Shown here: one piece after another, positions 54,515 to 62,662 of the stretch
Position numbering within the stretch: position 1 is the stretch's first letter
Layout of the letters: each line of letters starts with the position of its first letter
Assembly (NCBI GenBank): GCA_027923505.1
Contig: BROI01000022.1
Coordinates: forward strand, 248,001 to 312,000
Origin: Mayamaea pseudoterrestris
Taxonomy: Eukaryota; Bacillariophyta; Bacillariophyceae; Sellaphorales; Sellaphoraceae
Length of the DNA: 64,000 nt
Reading direction: 5' to 3'
Notes under the pieces: model-generated
The model's database searches: none
The model's input: only the letters and a program-made list of their open reading frames with translations
Told to the model about the DNA's origin: nothing
Made by a program: the position numbers and the translations under genes

Positions 54515-54943
54515 TGTATGAAAGCTATGATATTGAGAATACACTTTTATTCCTACGAAAGCGGCTCACTGCAGCAGTCAAGTCTGGAAATTATCGCTCG
54601 CTCAAACACGATGAACATTCGGCCAGCCTCGGCCAATATCAACATGCAAATGAACACACATACGTAGCTACTTATACAACAAATTGTTAATTACCAGAGA
54701 TGAAAATATAGTACGGTTCGGTTACGTACAAAAAGAGGATATGCCATACGGGTAGTGCCATAGATAGATATCGTCGTAGCGTGACTCCTATGACACGAGA
54801 CGGATTGCATGACAAAACGCAAACCGTCGACCCTTCTTGCGAGCCAATCACTGCCCAGTTTACTCATCTAAAACAACCTCGTTCGACTGAAAAATTGATC
54901 CAGCTTGCCTCTGCACTATATATGTTCGTTAGTTCTTGCTTAA
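54515..54943. other. Intergenic interval
   Basis: No gene seen. A TATATA word at about 54917-54923 lies 20-30 bases before the next ATG (54944) and could be core promoter sequence or 5' untranslated DNA. Confidence 0.4.
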
Positions 54944-55897
54944 ATGTCGTCTGAAGGTCTCTCATTTGCGAGGGAGGATTGCCGTCGGCTCGTCACAGCA
55001 CTAAAAGACGCCTTGCGTGATTTGAAAATGTATTCGGATGACGAAGAATCTTTAGAGACTTTAATCGAGTCCGATTTATACAGCTTGAATCTTGCCAAAA
55101 AGTTACTGGGAGGTATGAGTGATTGCAGCTCTTGGGATCAGCTGGTGAGCCGAGCAAGCAACATGCCGCCCTGGCTGACTGGACTTTTTCTGGAAGAAAC
55201 ACCGCAGCATTCTTCAAAGTTAGAGGCTTTACTATTCATGGCCATGACGCTACAGCAGGAACGATTGAATTGTCGAAAAGATGGCGAAACTGAGATTCCA
55301 ACAGATGTAATAGAACATGTCCCTACTGAAACGATGGAACCAAAATCCAAACTTTTCGAGCACCTGCCTGATTTCTTGTCGGAGAAGCAGCGCATTGCGA
55401 TACAATCATGCTACACACATTTGCAAGCAGACTATGACAATCGGCGAAACGGGCTGTACATGCGAATGGGGATTTTGGAAACCTCCTTTACCAATGAACA
55501 AGGTCCGACATACAAGTCGACCACCCAAGAAGCTCATGCTCCAGCACTTTGTACATCAGCCGAGTCGTTACTTGATCATTTTTCGAAAGCTCATTCAATC
55601 GCTTCAAAGGCAGCTCACATGGCGGCGAAATCTAATGGAATTGCCGCACGTTCCGTCGCCACCAAGGATCGCGGCGGACGACTTGACGATGTTTCGCGCG
55701 TCGAAATGCCGGAATGGACAGAAGCAGGAACGACGGCGACGAAACCTACGAATGGCAAAACAAGTGATGAGATTGCAGGAAATAGCAAGAATTTAGAGTC
55801 GGCCATTGCTGCAGACCATCAACAGCGAAAGCGAGGTAACGGAGATCCAAATAAACCACACTCGCCCCGGAAGAAGAATACTGATAGCAAGAGCTAG
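54944..55897 (+). CDS. FAM98-like protein
   Basis: The 317-residue protein is intronless. The central part, LSEKQRIAIQSCYTHLQADY followed by DNRRNGLYMRMGILETSF, resembles the FAM98 core in which a long helix (EYxxRRxMLxxRLDVTxQSF) follows a helical N-terminal domain. The N-terminal 100 residues are helical and include MPPWLTGLFLEE. The C-terminal 100 are Lys/Ser/Asn-rich and probably disordered, ending SPRKKNTDSKS. In animals FAM98 proteins belong to the tRNA ligase and arginine-methylation complexes. The match is by eye and partial; an orphan helical protein is the alternative. Confidence 0.55.
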   Translation: MSSEGLSFAREDCRRLVTALKDALRDLKMYSDDEESLETLIESDLYSLNLAKKLLGGMSDCSSWDQLVSRASNMPPWLTGLFLEETPQHSSKLEALLFMAMTLQQERLNCRKDGETEIPTDVIEHVPTETMEPKSKLFEHLPDFLSEKQRIAIQSCYTHLQADYDNRRNGLYMRMGILETSFTNEQGPTYKSTTQEAHAPALCTSAESLLDHFSKAHSIASKAAHMAAKSNGIAARSVATKDRGGRLDDVSRVEMPEWTEAGTTATKPTNGKTSDEIAGNSKNLESAIAADHQQRKRGNGDPNKPHSPRKKNTDSKS

Positions 55898-56142
55898 TTA
55901 CAGAGAGTATTGCCGTGTTGTCTCTACTTATTTATAAGTAACAAGCTGTCATAACATATGGTGATATCGCGAAAGCTCGTCCCGTCAGATTTATGATTGT
56001 TGGTCTCGTCGGAGTATGCTCGCTACTCCACGGCCAACAAAGCGTTTGCCATTACACAACCGATAACACGCGCTACTGTAGTGTAGTAAAGTCACCATCA
56101 GTTCATTCAAGGTTTACTATATTAGGCCGTCATAATCAATGC

Positions 56143-56590
56143 CTACTTTATTCCAAGCTTCCACTTGGCAATAGCTTCATATCCTTCATGCGAAATATCG
56201 TCACCCGTTTTCTCCAAAATCTCGTGAATGTCTGCCATGCATGGAGCAATAACGCCCTGAAACTGCTTTAGTTCGTTCTCGTGCTGCTTGGAATCAAGTT
56301 CCGCCTTTTTCTTTTCGAAAAACTTCTTCTCCTGCTCCTTAATGAATCGTTCCTCTTCCACCTTTTTCTGCAAATATATAGATTTGATAGACGAGTCAGC
56401 CAAGGTTAGTAACTATCACAGTACTTGCTTCCGCAGCTGGCGACTCGTTCATGGTCATTCAACGAGACATGTAATGTACCTTAGATTGAAGCGTATCGGA
56501 AAGAGCAAATGATCGCGTCGCCACGGACTGAGGAACCGAGCGGCTAACGACGCGAGCGGATCCCTTGACGAGGGTAGAAGCAAACATCAT
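56143..56590 (-). CDS. Mitochondrial F1-ATPase inhibitor IF1 (two exons)
   Basis: Exons are complement(56480..56590) and complement(56143..56367); the 112-bp intron has GTACAT and TTTGCAG ends, phase 0. The 111-residue product begins with a mitochondrial presequence, ASTLVKGSARVVSRSVPQSV, with Arg and Ser and no acidic residue. The mature part contains VEEERFIKEQEKKFFEKKKA followed by ELDSKQHENELKQF, closely resembling bovine IF1 (EEERYFRARAKEQ ... HHENE). IF1 blocks ATP hydrolysis by the synthase at low matrix pH. About 35 residues after HENE (APCMADIHEILEKTGDDISH and beyond) replace the coiled-coil tail of animal IF1. The gene is head to head with guanine deaminase. Confidence 0.75.
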
Positions 56591-56802
56591 GGTTGTATCA
56601 GTTGATGTATTTGCAGCGACAGGAGTTGGTTTGTGCGGCAGTCTCGATTCGCGTTGGCTGTCGACGCGATGATGCGAAGAATCACGAAGAAGCTCGGCTT
56701 GACGTCAGCGAAAGATTTGCGTTTGTCGCACCGCAACAGGGCGATCTGACGCTTTTGTCTTGCACATCCAATTGCCATGTCAAATTCCAAGCCAAATACA
56801 AT
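56591..56802. promoter_or_regulatory. Shared upstream region of IF1 and guanine deaminase genes
   Basis: The 212-bp gap separates the IF1 ATG at 56590 from the preferred deaminase ATG at 56803. If the deaminase started instead at the in-frame ATG at 56605, only 14 bp would separate the starts, which argues against that longer form. Confidence 0.35.
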
Positions 56803-58275
56803 ATGGGCAACAGAGAACCATGGGTTATTCGTGGAAGTATTGTGACGGTTGCTGATCAGCCGTTTGGAAGCAAAGCGGTTCCCAGAGAAACGGACATTGC
56901 AATCGACCTTGGTGCTGGAATCTCAATTTTGCTGGATCATGTGCTTTCTGTCGACAAGGATGGCTTCATAATCCGGCTAATTCCAGCAAGATCACTTCAA
57001 CAGACTGAAATCGATTCCTTTCAGACGCTGGACAGTTTCATTCAGCTTGAAAATGATGAGTTTCTTTGTCCAGGAATGATTGATTTGCACATTCATGCGC
57101 CGCAATATGCCTACACAGGAACCGCAACGGATCGACCACTCATGGGAGAAAATGGTTGGCTCGAATCATATGCCTTTCCTGCGGAGCAACGACTACAAGG
57201 CAACCCAGAATTGGCTCGACAAGTGTTTGATGGTGTCGTGCAAAGGACGCTGCGAACGGGTACTACAACGGCAGTCTATTATGGGACTTTGCACCTGCAG
57301 CCTTGTCAACAATTCTTCGATGCAGCCATGCACTTTGGACAGCGAGCTCTAGTTGGCAAAGTATGCATGGATAGAAACTCTCCGGACAACTACTGTCAAA
57401 CACTGGAGGAGAATATATCAGAGACTGAGCAATTTATTCAATATATTCACGCCAAGGCTGGAAAAAGGGTGCGCTCAAATGATTGCCCTTTGCCTCTCGT
57501 GTTACCCGTTGTAACACCTCGATTCATTCCAACATGCACTCCGGAGCTGTTGACGTGGCTTGGCAAGATGGCAGCTGTTTATGATTGTCACGTTCAGACT
57601 CATTTGAGCGAATCGCATGATGAGGTTTCCTATTCACGGCAACTAGATGCTACACAAGACTACAAGGACGGCATTGGCCGGACCGACGCTGAAATATTAG
57701 ACTCGCATCAGTTGCTGACCGAGCAGTGCATTCTAGCCCACGCCGTGCACATGACTACGGCTGACATGGATCTATTGAAACGCCGTGGGTCTGCCGTCGC
57801 CCATTGTCCACTCTCCAACATGTTTTTCGCTGGAGGCTCGCTGCACTGCCGCATGCTAATGGAGCGAGGCAACAAGGTTGGCCTCGGAACGGACGTGGCT
57901 GGTGGCTACAGTCCGTCCATGCTAGATTCGTGTCGAACAGCCGTCATAGCTTCGCGGGCCATTGAGCATCAATGCTTGGCTCATGGGCAAACGCAGGAGC
58001 TGCAAGCGCAGCAGCATGTCATGGATTATCGGCATGCCTTTTACTTGGCCACCGTCGGAGGAGCAAAGGCTTTGGGCTTGGAAGGCAAGATTGGTAACCT
58101 GCAAGTTGGTGCAGAGTTTGATGCCATGATCTTGTCGACCAATGTGCAACAAAGTTCCGTGCAAGTCTTTGACGACGATACGTTGGCCGATATCTTTCAA
58201 AAACTGCTAGTCTTGGGTGACGATCGCCACGTTAAGCGAGTCTTTGTGCAGGGTCGCGATGTCACCGTTGATTGA
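56803..58275 (+). CDS. Guanine deaminase
   Basis: The enzyme converts guanine to xanthine and ammonia in purine salvage or degradation. The 490-residue frame shows the amidohydrolase metal site PGMIDLHIHAPQY, RTGTTTAVYYGT, FIPTCTPELL, THLSESHDEV (zinc/substrate His), the conserved LAHAVHMT and AHCPLSNMFF, and GLGTDVAGGYSPSML with the catalytic Asp. Length and motif order match eukaryotic guanine deaminase. The chosen ATG is followed by GNREPWVIRGSIVTV, the usual first strand. No organelle leader is visible, so it is probably cytosolic. Confidence 0.93.
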   Translation: MGNREPWVIRGSIVTVADQPFGSKAVPRETDIAIDLGAGISILLDHVLSVDKDGFIIRLIPARSLQQTEIDSFQTLDSFIQLENDEFLCPGMIDLHIHAPQYAYTGTATDRPLMGENGWLESYAFPAEQRLQGNPELARQVFDGVVQRTLRTGTTTAVYYGTLHLQPCQQFFDAAMHFGQRALVGKVCMDRNSPDNYCQTLEENISETEQFIQYIHAKAGKRVRSNDCPLPLVLPVVTPRFIPTCTPELLTWLGKMAAVYDCHVQTHLSESHDEVSYSRQLDATQDYKDGIGRTDAEILDSHQLLTEQCILAHAVHMTTADMDLLKRRGSAVAHCPLSNMFFAGGSLHCRMLMERGNKVGLGTDVAGGYSPSMLDSCRTAVIASRAIEHQCLAHGQTQELQAQQHVMDYRHAFYLATVGGAKALGLEGKIGNLQVGAEFDAMILSTNVQQSSVQVFDDDTLADIFQKLLVLGDDRHVKRVFVQGRDVTVD

Positions 58276-58556
58276 TGATGCTGTTAAGAGGATTAGGAAG
58301 CTATGCTAAAATAATAGTTGTGGAGCATTTCAATAAGTTCCGTACTTGCTAGACGGATGAAGTAATACTTCGGTTATTGCTTCACGGACGGTGCGGCGCT
58401 AGATGGATGTGATTGTAAATATGTTCTACAATATGTAAAGTTTCAATAACAAAGATGCCTTAACAAAGTATACAGCTATGGCATAAGGATCGTATGCAAT
58501 TCCATTTCCAATTTCCAAGGCGCGCGCGCCACCAAAATGAACGTTATCAACACTAT
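58276..58556. other. Convergent 3' interval
   Basis: The interval lies between the ends of guanine deaminase and the secreted SxxPS gene. Nothing beyond 3' untranslated sequence is suspected. Confidence 0.4.
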
Positions 58557-58949
58557 CTAACCATTGATACTCAACGAAGACGGAGCCGCTGACGGAGCCG
58601 CTTTCGAACCTTTCGAACCCTTGGATACTTTGGGCGCAGCACTCGGAACCTTGCTCATCAAAGCAGGCGCAACACTTGGAGCCTTGCTGATGGCGACGGG
58701 CGCGGTGGTTGGGTCGCACGGAAAGATTCTCGTTCCAGCCTTGCGAAAGAACTTCTTTCGGAGCACCTTGCATCTCGCGTTGCCCGCCGTCTTGGTGGGG
58801 CAGTCCCTGGTGATGCAGTACTCAAAGCAGAGCGCCAAGGGACGGCGACCTTCCAAGCTGCTGCAGGGATCCGGCTTCTTCATACCCATGCTTCCCTTGC
58901 CGTAGACCATGACCATGACAGCCGAGAGAATCAACGCAAACAACTTCAT
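58557..58949 (-). CDS. Small secreted Cys-rich protein with SxxPS-like tail
   Basis: From the ATG at 58949 the 130-residue product begins with a signal peptide, MKLFALILSAVMVMVYG. The next 65 residues hold five or more cysteines and basic patches (CFEYCITRDCPTK, CKVLRKKFFRKAG). The tail is low-complexity: SKAPSVAP, SKVPSAAPKV, SKGSKGSKAAPSAAP. SxxPSxxPS-type repeats are common in secreted or wall-linked diatom proteins, so a frustule, wall or matrix role is plausible. The longer frame up to 59234 would hide the signal peptide and is not used. No family is recognised for the Cys-rich part. Confidence 0.7.
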   Translation of the reverse strand: MKLFALILSAVMVMVYGKGSMGMKKPDPCSSLEGRRPLALCFEYCITRDCPTKTAGNARCKVLRKKFFRKAGTRIFPCDPTTAPVAISKAPSVAPALMSKVPSAAPKVSKGSKGSKAAPSAAPSSLSING

Positions 58950-59326
58950 ATCAAAAGGTTTGTGGTTTGCTGAGGTGAGATATGGAAGAATATGGAGGTT
59001 ATGAGAAGATATGAATGAATGAGCGATTTGATTTGTGACCTCACACATGGCTTTTTCGGCGTTTCTGACTTGCATTCGGAAAAGGGGCAATTGGCAAGAT
59101 TTAGGAATTTGGAATCCAATCACTTGGATGAATACTACCGTTTCCACAGCCACGAAAGATCGAGTCGTGTGAAGGATACCACGTTGCGCCGGCCGAAATC
59201 TCGAATGACCGCGCGATGACCGGTCGAGTCGCACGTATGCCGACGACGGATGGAGCAGACTTGCACCAGCAGCAACATCCTTCGTCCATTGTGTATCTAT
59301 CTTCGGAACTCTACTCTTGATCAGTC

Positions 59327-60547
59327 ATGGTAGCCATCAACAACCGTCGCGTCCGCGCAGGTGGACTCATGAGGGGCTTGGTGGGCTTGATCGGCGATAT
59401 ATTTTTCTATGCACTCATGTTCTTGGCACTTTTGCTAATGACGATCAATCTCAAGGAAACGTTCGACTCAATCTATCATTCCGTGGATCTCACACAGATC
59501 AAAAGCAGCTTGAAGAGTGTCGTCAAGACATCGCCTACATCCATGACGGATGCTCCGGTTGTTCCGGTCAACATTGAAAGTTGTACAGCCGCTCAGCTAT
59601 CAACAATCCAAGTACAACTACCCAGCAAAGAATGTTTGGAGAACAAGGACCAACCGTACAGTTACGGAGGCATGTGCTCCTTCTCATACGCGACTCGCTG
59701 TCCCCAGCCGCGCTGGCTCCATGATTACTACAAGGGTCTTAAAGCGACAGGCCAGCAACGACAAGCGATTTATGTGGGTTCCAGCAGAGGGATTGACGCG
59801 ATCAACACCATGCGCATGCTCAGCTCCAATTCGACGTACGACAAGGCTCAATGGAGGCAGGTTGTATCTCAAAATATATTTGCATTAGAGAGTTGTCAAA
59901 GTCGAGTTGATCCAATTTACAGCATACCGGCAGAGGCGCCAATCTCGCAAGTCGAAATGCACTTGTTTGATACGACGCCCGAAGCAGTCAAGGAGCTCGT
60001 TCGAACACATGAAGCTCTCAAATTCGGATCAAACTTGAAAATTGTACACGCCAATGTCGCTTCGAGTGATGGAACGGTCAAGGCATCGGATGGGTCTGAC
60101 GTGAAGCAGTACAGACTGGACACTTACGCCAAGGCCAACATGGATTTGACTCGCCCCATCGACATGATGATCCTCAACCTTGGAGCAAATGATGTGCTAG
60201 TCTTGGATGCAGCGGTAGAGACGCTAGCCAAAACAAATTACTTTGAAATGGATTACAACTGGAAGGATGGCTGGTCACAGTACTCCCTGTCGCCGATTAT
60301 TGCGCGCCTCAAAAGAAACGACTTTGTCTGCTACTGGCCAGGAACAGGCGGCAATCTTTGGCGCATTACTGATTGCTTTCAAGATTACTACAATATCAAA
60401 ATGTGGTCACGTTTCGCTTGCGTCAAGAAGAGTCACGCCGGTCTGTTCAACATTATGGAGGACTACTTTAACAAGACGCTCGAAGCTGGCGCTCGCATTC
60501 AGTACAAGGATCGTAACACTGCTGAAACTAATGGACGAGGCATATAA
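59327..60547 (+). CDS. Type II membrane protein with FkbM-like methyltransferase resemblance
   Basis: The 406-residue protein has a short basic cytoplasmic start (VAINNRRVRAGG), one membrane helix (about 20-42, DIFFYALMFLALLLM) and a lumenal domain. Within that domain, IYVGSSRGIDA (148-158) resembles the SAM-binding loop of FkbM-like methyltransferases, and PIDMMILNLGANDVLVLDAA could be a later strand of the same fold. The part with DFVCYWPGTGGNLWRITDCF is well ordered and has no match in memory. Cysteines such as C87 and C118 suggest disulphides. A Golgi location is the natural reading; the substrate is unknown and the assignment could be wrong. Confidence 0.65.
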   Translation: MVAINNRRVRAGGLMRGLVGLIGDIFFYALMFLALLLMTINLKETFDSIYHSVDLTQIKSSLKSVVKTSPTSMTDAPVVPVNIESCTAAQLSTIQVQLPSKECLENKDQPYSYGGMCSFSYATRCPQPRWLHDYYKGLKATGQQRQAIYVGSSRGIDAINTMRMLSSNSTYDKAQWRQVVSQNIFALESCQSRVDPIYSIPAEAPISQVEMHLFDTTPEAVKELVRTHEALKFGSNLKIVHANVASSDGTVKASDGSDVKQYRLDTYAKANMDLTRPIDMMILNLGANDVLVLDAAVETLAKTNYFEMDYNWKDGWSQYSLSPIIARLKRNDFVCYWPGTGGNLWRITDCFQDYYNIKMWSRFACVKKSHAGLFNIMEDYFNKTLEAGARIQYKDRNTAETNGRGI

Positions 60548-60735
60548 ACTATAGGTTAAGCAGTCAGAAAGTGAGAAGATGCATTTATGTTTATGGGCCT
60601 TTAGTTTGTAGTGTATAAATCGGTTCTGTAATTGTAAGTAAATATGAGTACATGACCTTGGGTGCATGCATGCTATGAGGTTTGAGCGCGACAGCTCCGC
60701 TGAAATGATTCAAAAGAGTAATGAATGGCTTCTTT

Positions 60736-60948
60736 CTATTTGATGTACTTGGATCGAGCCTTGTCAAAGGTCGTGGATTTGGTTGTCGCAACCATGTGAG
60801 CCTTCCACATGCTATGCAGCAAGGTTGCGTCTACGGTATCTTCTTGGAGAGGCGACCGTGTTGGGCGAAGCTGCGCTGGATGACAACGCTGCGGAGCCTT
60901 GGGTGCAATCATTCCAGACAGCTTTGGTGAGCGAACGAGTCGCCACAT
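60736..60948 (-). CDS. Possible small 70-residue protein
   Basis: The frame starts with ATG at 60948 and reads MWRLVRSPKLSGMIAPKAPQ, then a Pro/Arg/Thr-rich part, then LLHSMWKAHMVATTKS and a basic end, DKARSKYIK. The Arg-rich, non-acidic start and small size would suit a mitochondrial subunit, but I recognise no family and cannot exclude chance. Confidence 0.35.
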   Translation of the reverse strand: MWRLVRSPKLSGMIAPKAPQRCHPAQLRPTRSPLQEDTVDATLLHSMWKAHMVATTKSTTFDKARSKYIK

Positions 60949-61441
60949 GTTAAAAAGGGTTTTCAGCGAGAAATCCCGGGTTTATCGTCACTTCTTGTCG
61001 ACGTTGTAGGTTTGAGCAACGCTAATTCTCGAGCTGCGGAGAGGAAGTTCAAATACAACCCGCAAGTTCGATTCAGATCTAGCATTAACCAGCGTTTATT
61101 CAAAATTGCTTATGCGATTGATTGTATTGGACGTTGTGGAATGGCTTTGATGCAAGGCTTCACATCAATCTCGTCGTGTCATCGTCGTCGTCGCGCTTTG
61201 ATGCGATGAATCTGGATGCTGGCACGTTTGAAATGAAAACGTCATATTCGTCATAATGACCTAAATGAGTCATGTGAGTTACTCCAGTTACGAATGAAGA
61301 ACAAGCGGGATCAAAATGACCTTCTGTTTGCGGTTCGCGTCCTTGACATCGTTTTGCAGTCAAATTTTGACACAAGGTTGCAATGCACAGTCTGCTCTTA
61401 GCATTGGCATTTCAAAAGACAATTAACAGCGATAACGAAAC
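60949..61441. other. Intergenic interval
   Basis: No gene seen. It precedes the plastid one-helix gene and should hold its promoter. Confidence 0.4.
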
Positions 61442-61891
61442 ATGATCAAGAAGGTGTCCCATCGTGTCTTTGCCTTGGGTCTTTTGGGTTTAATGACCAA
61501 TCTGCATTGCTTGGACGCTCTGGCTTTCTCGACCCGACGAGGCGTCATGACACCAAGCATGACCATCGCCTTACCATCCGAAAAGGGAGACAGATCCATC
61601 TTTCCTCGCCAACAGAAGAATAGCTACGACAATGCTCCACTTGTTTCTACACGCATCGTCGTACCTGCTCCGCTGGAGTCGATACCACAAGCAACAGTCC
61701 AACCATTGGTATCAACAATGCTCGAGCTACCTCGACGACAAGTACTGCTAGATGTAATAGAAAGCCAAGATGATTTCATGTTTCAGTCAGAGATTGTCAT
61801 TGGTCGAATCGTCATGATTGGTATGATTCTTGCCATGGCCGGAGACTTGATTGCCAGCATTGGTTGCTCGGATTCGCTGCTGCCTCAATAA
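61442..61891 (+). CDS. Plastid one-helix light-harvesting-like protein (OHP/HLIP type)
   Basis: The 149-residue product begins with a signal peptide (RVFALGLLGLMTNLHCLDALA) followed by Phe29 and STRRG, a textbook ASAFAP-type leader for a secondary plastid. After a Ser/Pro-rich linker, the C-terminal helix SEIVIGRIVMIGMILAMAGD fits the chlorophyll-binding helix of one-helix and high-light-induced proteins, with Glu117 and Arg122 forming the usual ExxxxR pair. The N or H normally found three residues after the Glu is Ile here. Such proteins bind pigment during photosystem assembly or light stress. The protein ends only 13 residues after the helix, so it has a single helix. Confidence 0.75.
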   Translation: MIKKVSHRVFALGLLGLMTNLHCLDALAFSTRRGVMTPSMTIALPSEKGDRSIFPRQQKNSYDNAPLVSTRIVVPAPLESIPQATVQPLVSTMLELPRRQVLLDVIESQDDFMFQSEIVIGRIVMIGMILAMAGDLIASIGCSDSLLPQ

Positions 61892-62662
61892 CGAAAATCA
61901 CTCATGCCTTGGCTTTCCCATCGCCTTGCACAAGCTGCACGCGCTAGAATACATTTCAAGAATAAATCATAATGTACTGATTACTCTCCATGCTAGCCAA
62001 ATTGATCGATTTTACTATCAAGTGTGTACGGAATGCGAGTGGGGTTTTAGTGACTATGATGACAAGCGCCTGAATAGTCCGTTAGTTCATTTTAGAAACG
62101 AGCCGTCTACTGGATACAAGCCTGGTGTATAGCGCCGGTCCAGGTCTTGCCCGTCTTGAAAATCCCAACTCGTTTAGCAAAGCAGCTTGAGAAATATTTT
62201 AATCTCCAATGACGACCAGGGCATCTCCGAGGACCAGCACTAACTGTAAACGCTAAGGATGAATATGCTGGCTGGCTTGCTGCCAGCGGATGATAGTTGT
62301 TCTTGTACTACCGCTGCTCTTTCCTAGCTAGTATATCTCAGAAAGAAGGAAAACTTTGCAATGTGTTGTCCACCGCGTGCAAGGCAACACTCAAATATCA
62401 CATGATTTTATCGGGTAATCTCGTAATGTACTCGGTATACGAAGAGCATGTACTTTTCAAAACCAACAAAGCTGAAACTAATTTAATCTCCAGTGTGAGC
62501 AACTCTAGTAGTAAACCACCACGACATTTCTTGGCGCATGACGGCTGCTCTCCATTTGTTGTGGATTGCTAAGACAGTGTCGACGCTTCAAATTCTTTTG
62601 TTTTGGTCTAACTTTTTCATCGCTAAGAGTAAAGTCAACTGTAACACCAAACTGTATAATTA
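61892..62662. other. Intergenic interval of 0.77 kb
   Basis: It follows the one-helix gene and precedes the 3' end of the kinesin gene. No gene, repeat or RNA was recognised. Confidence 0.45.
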
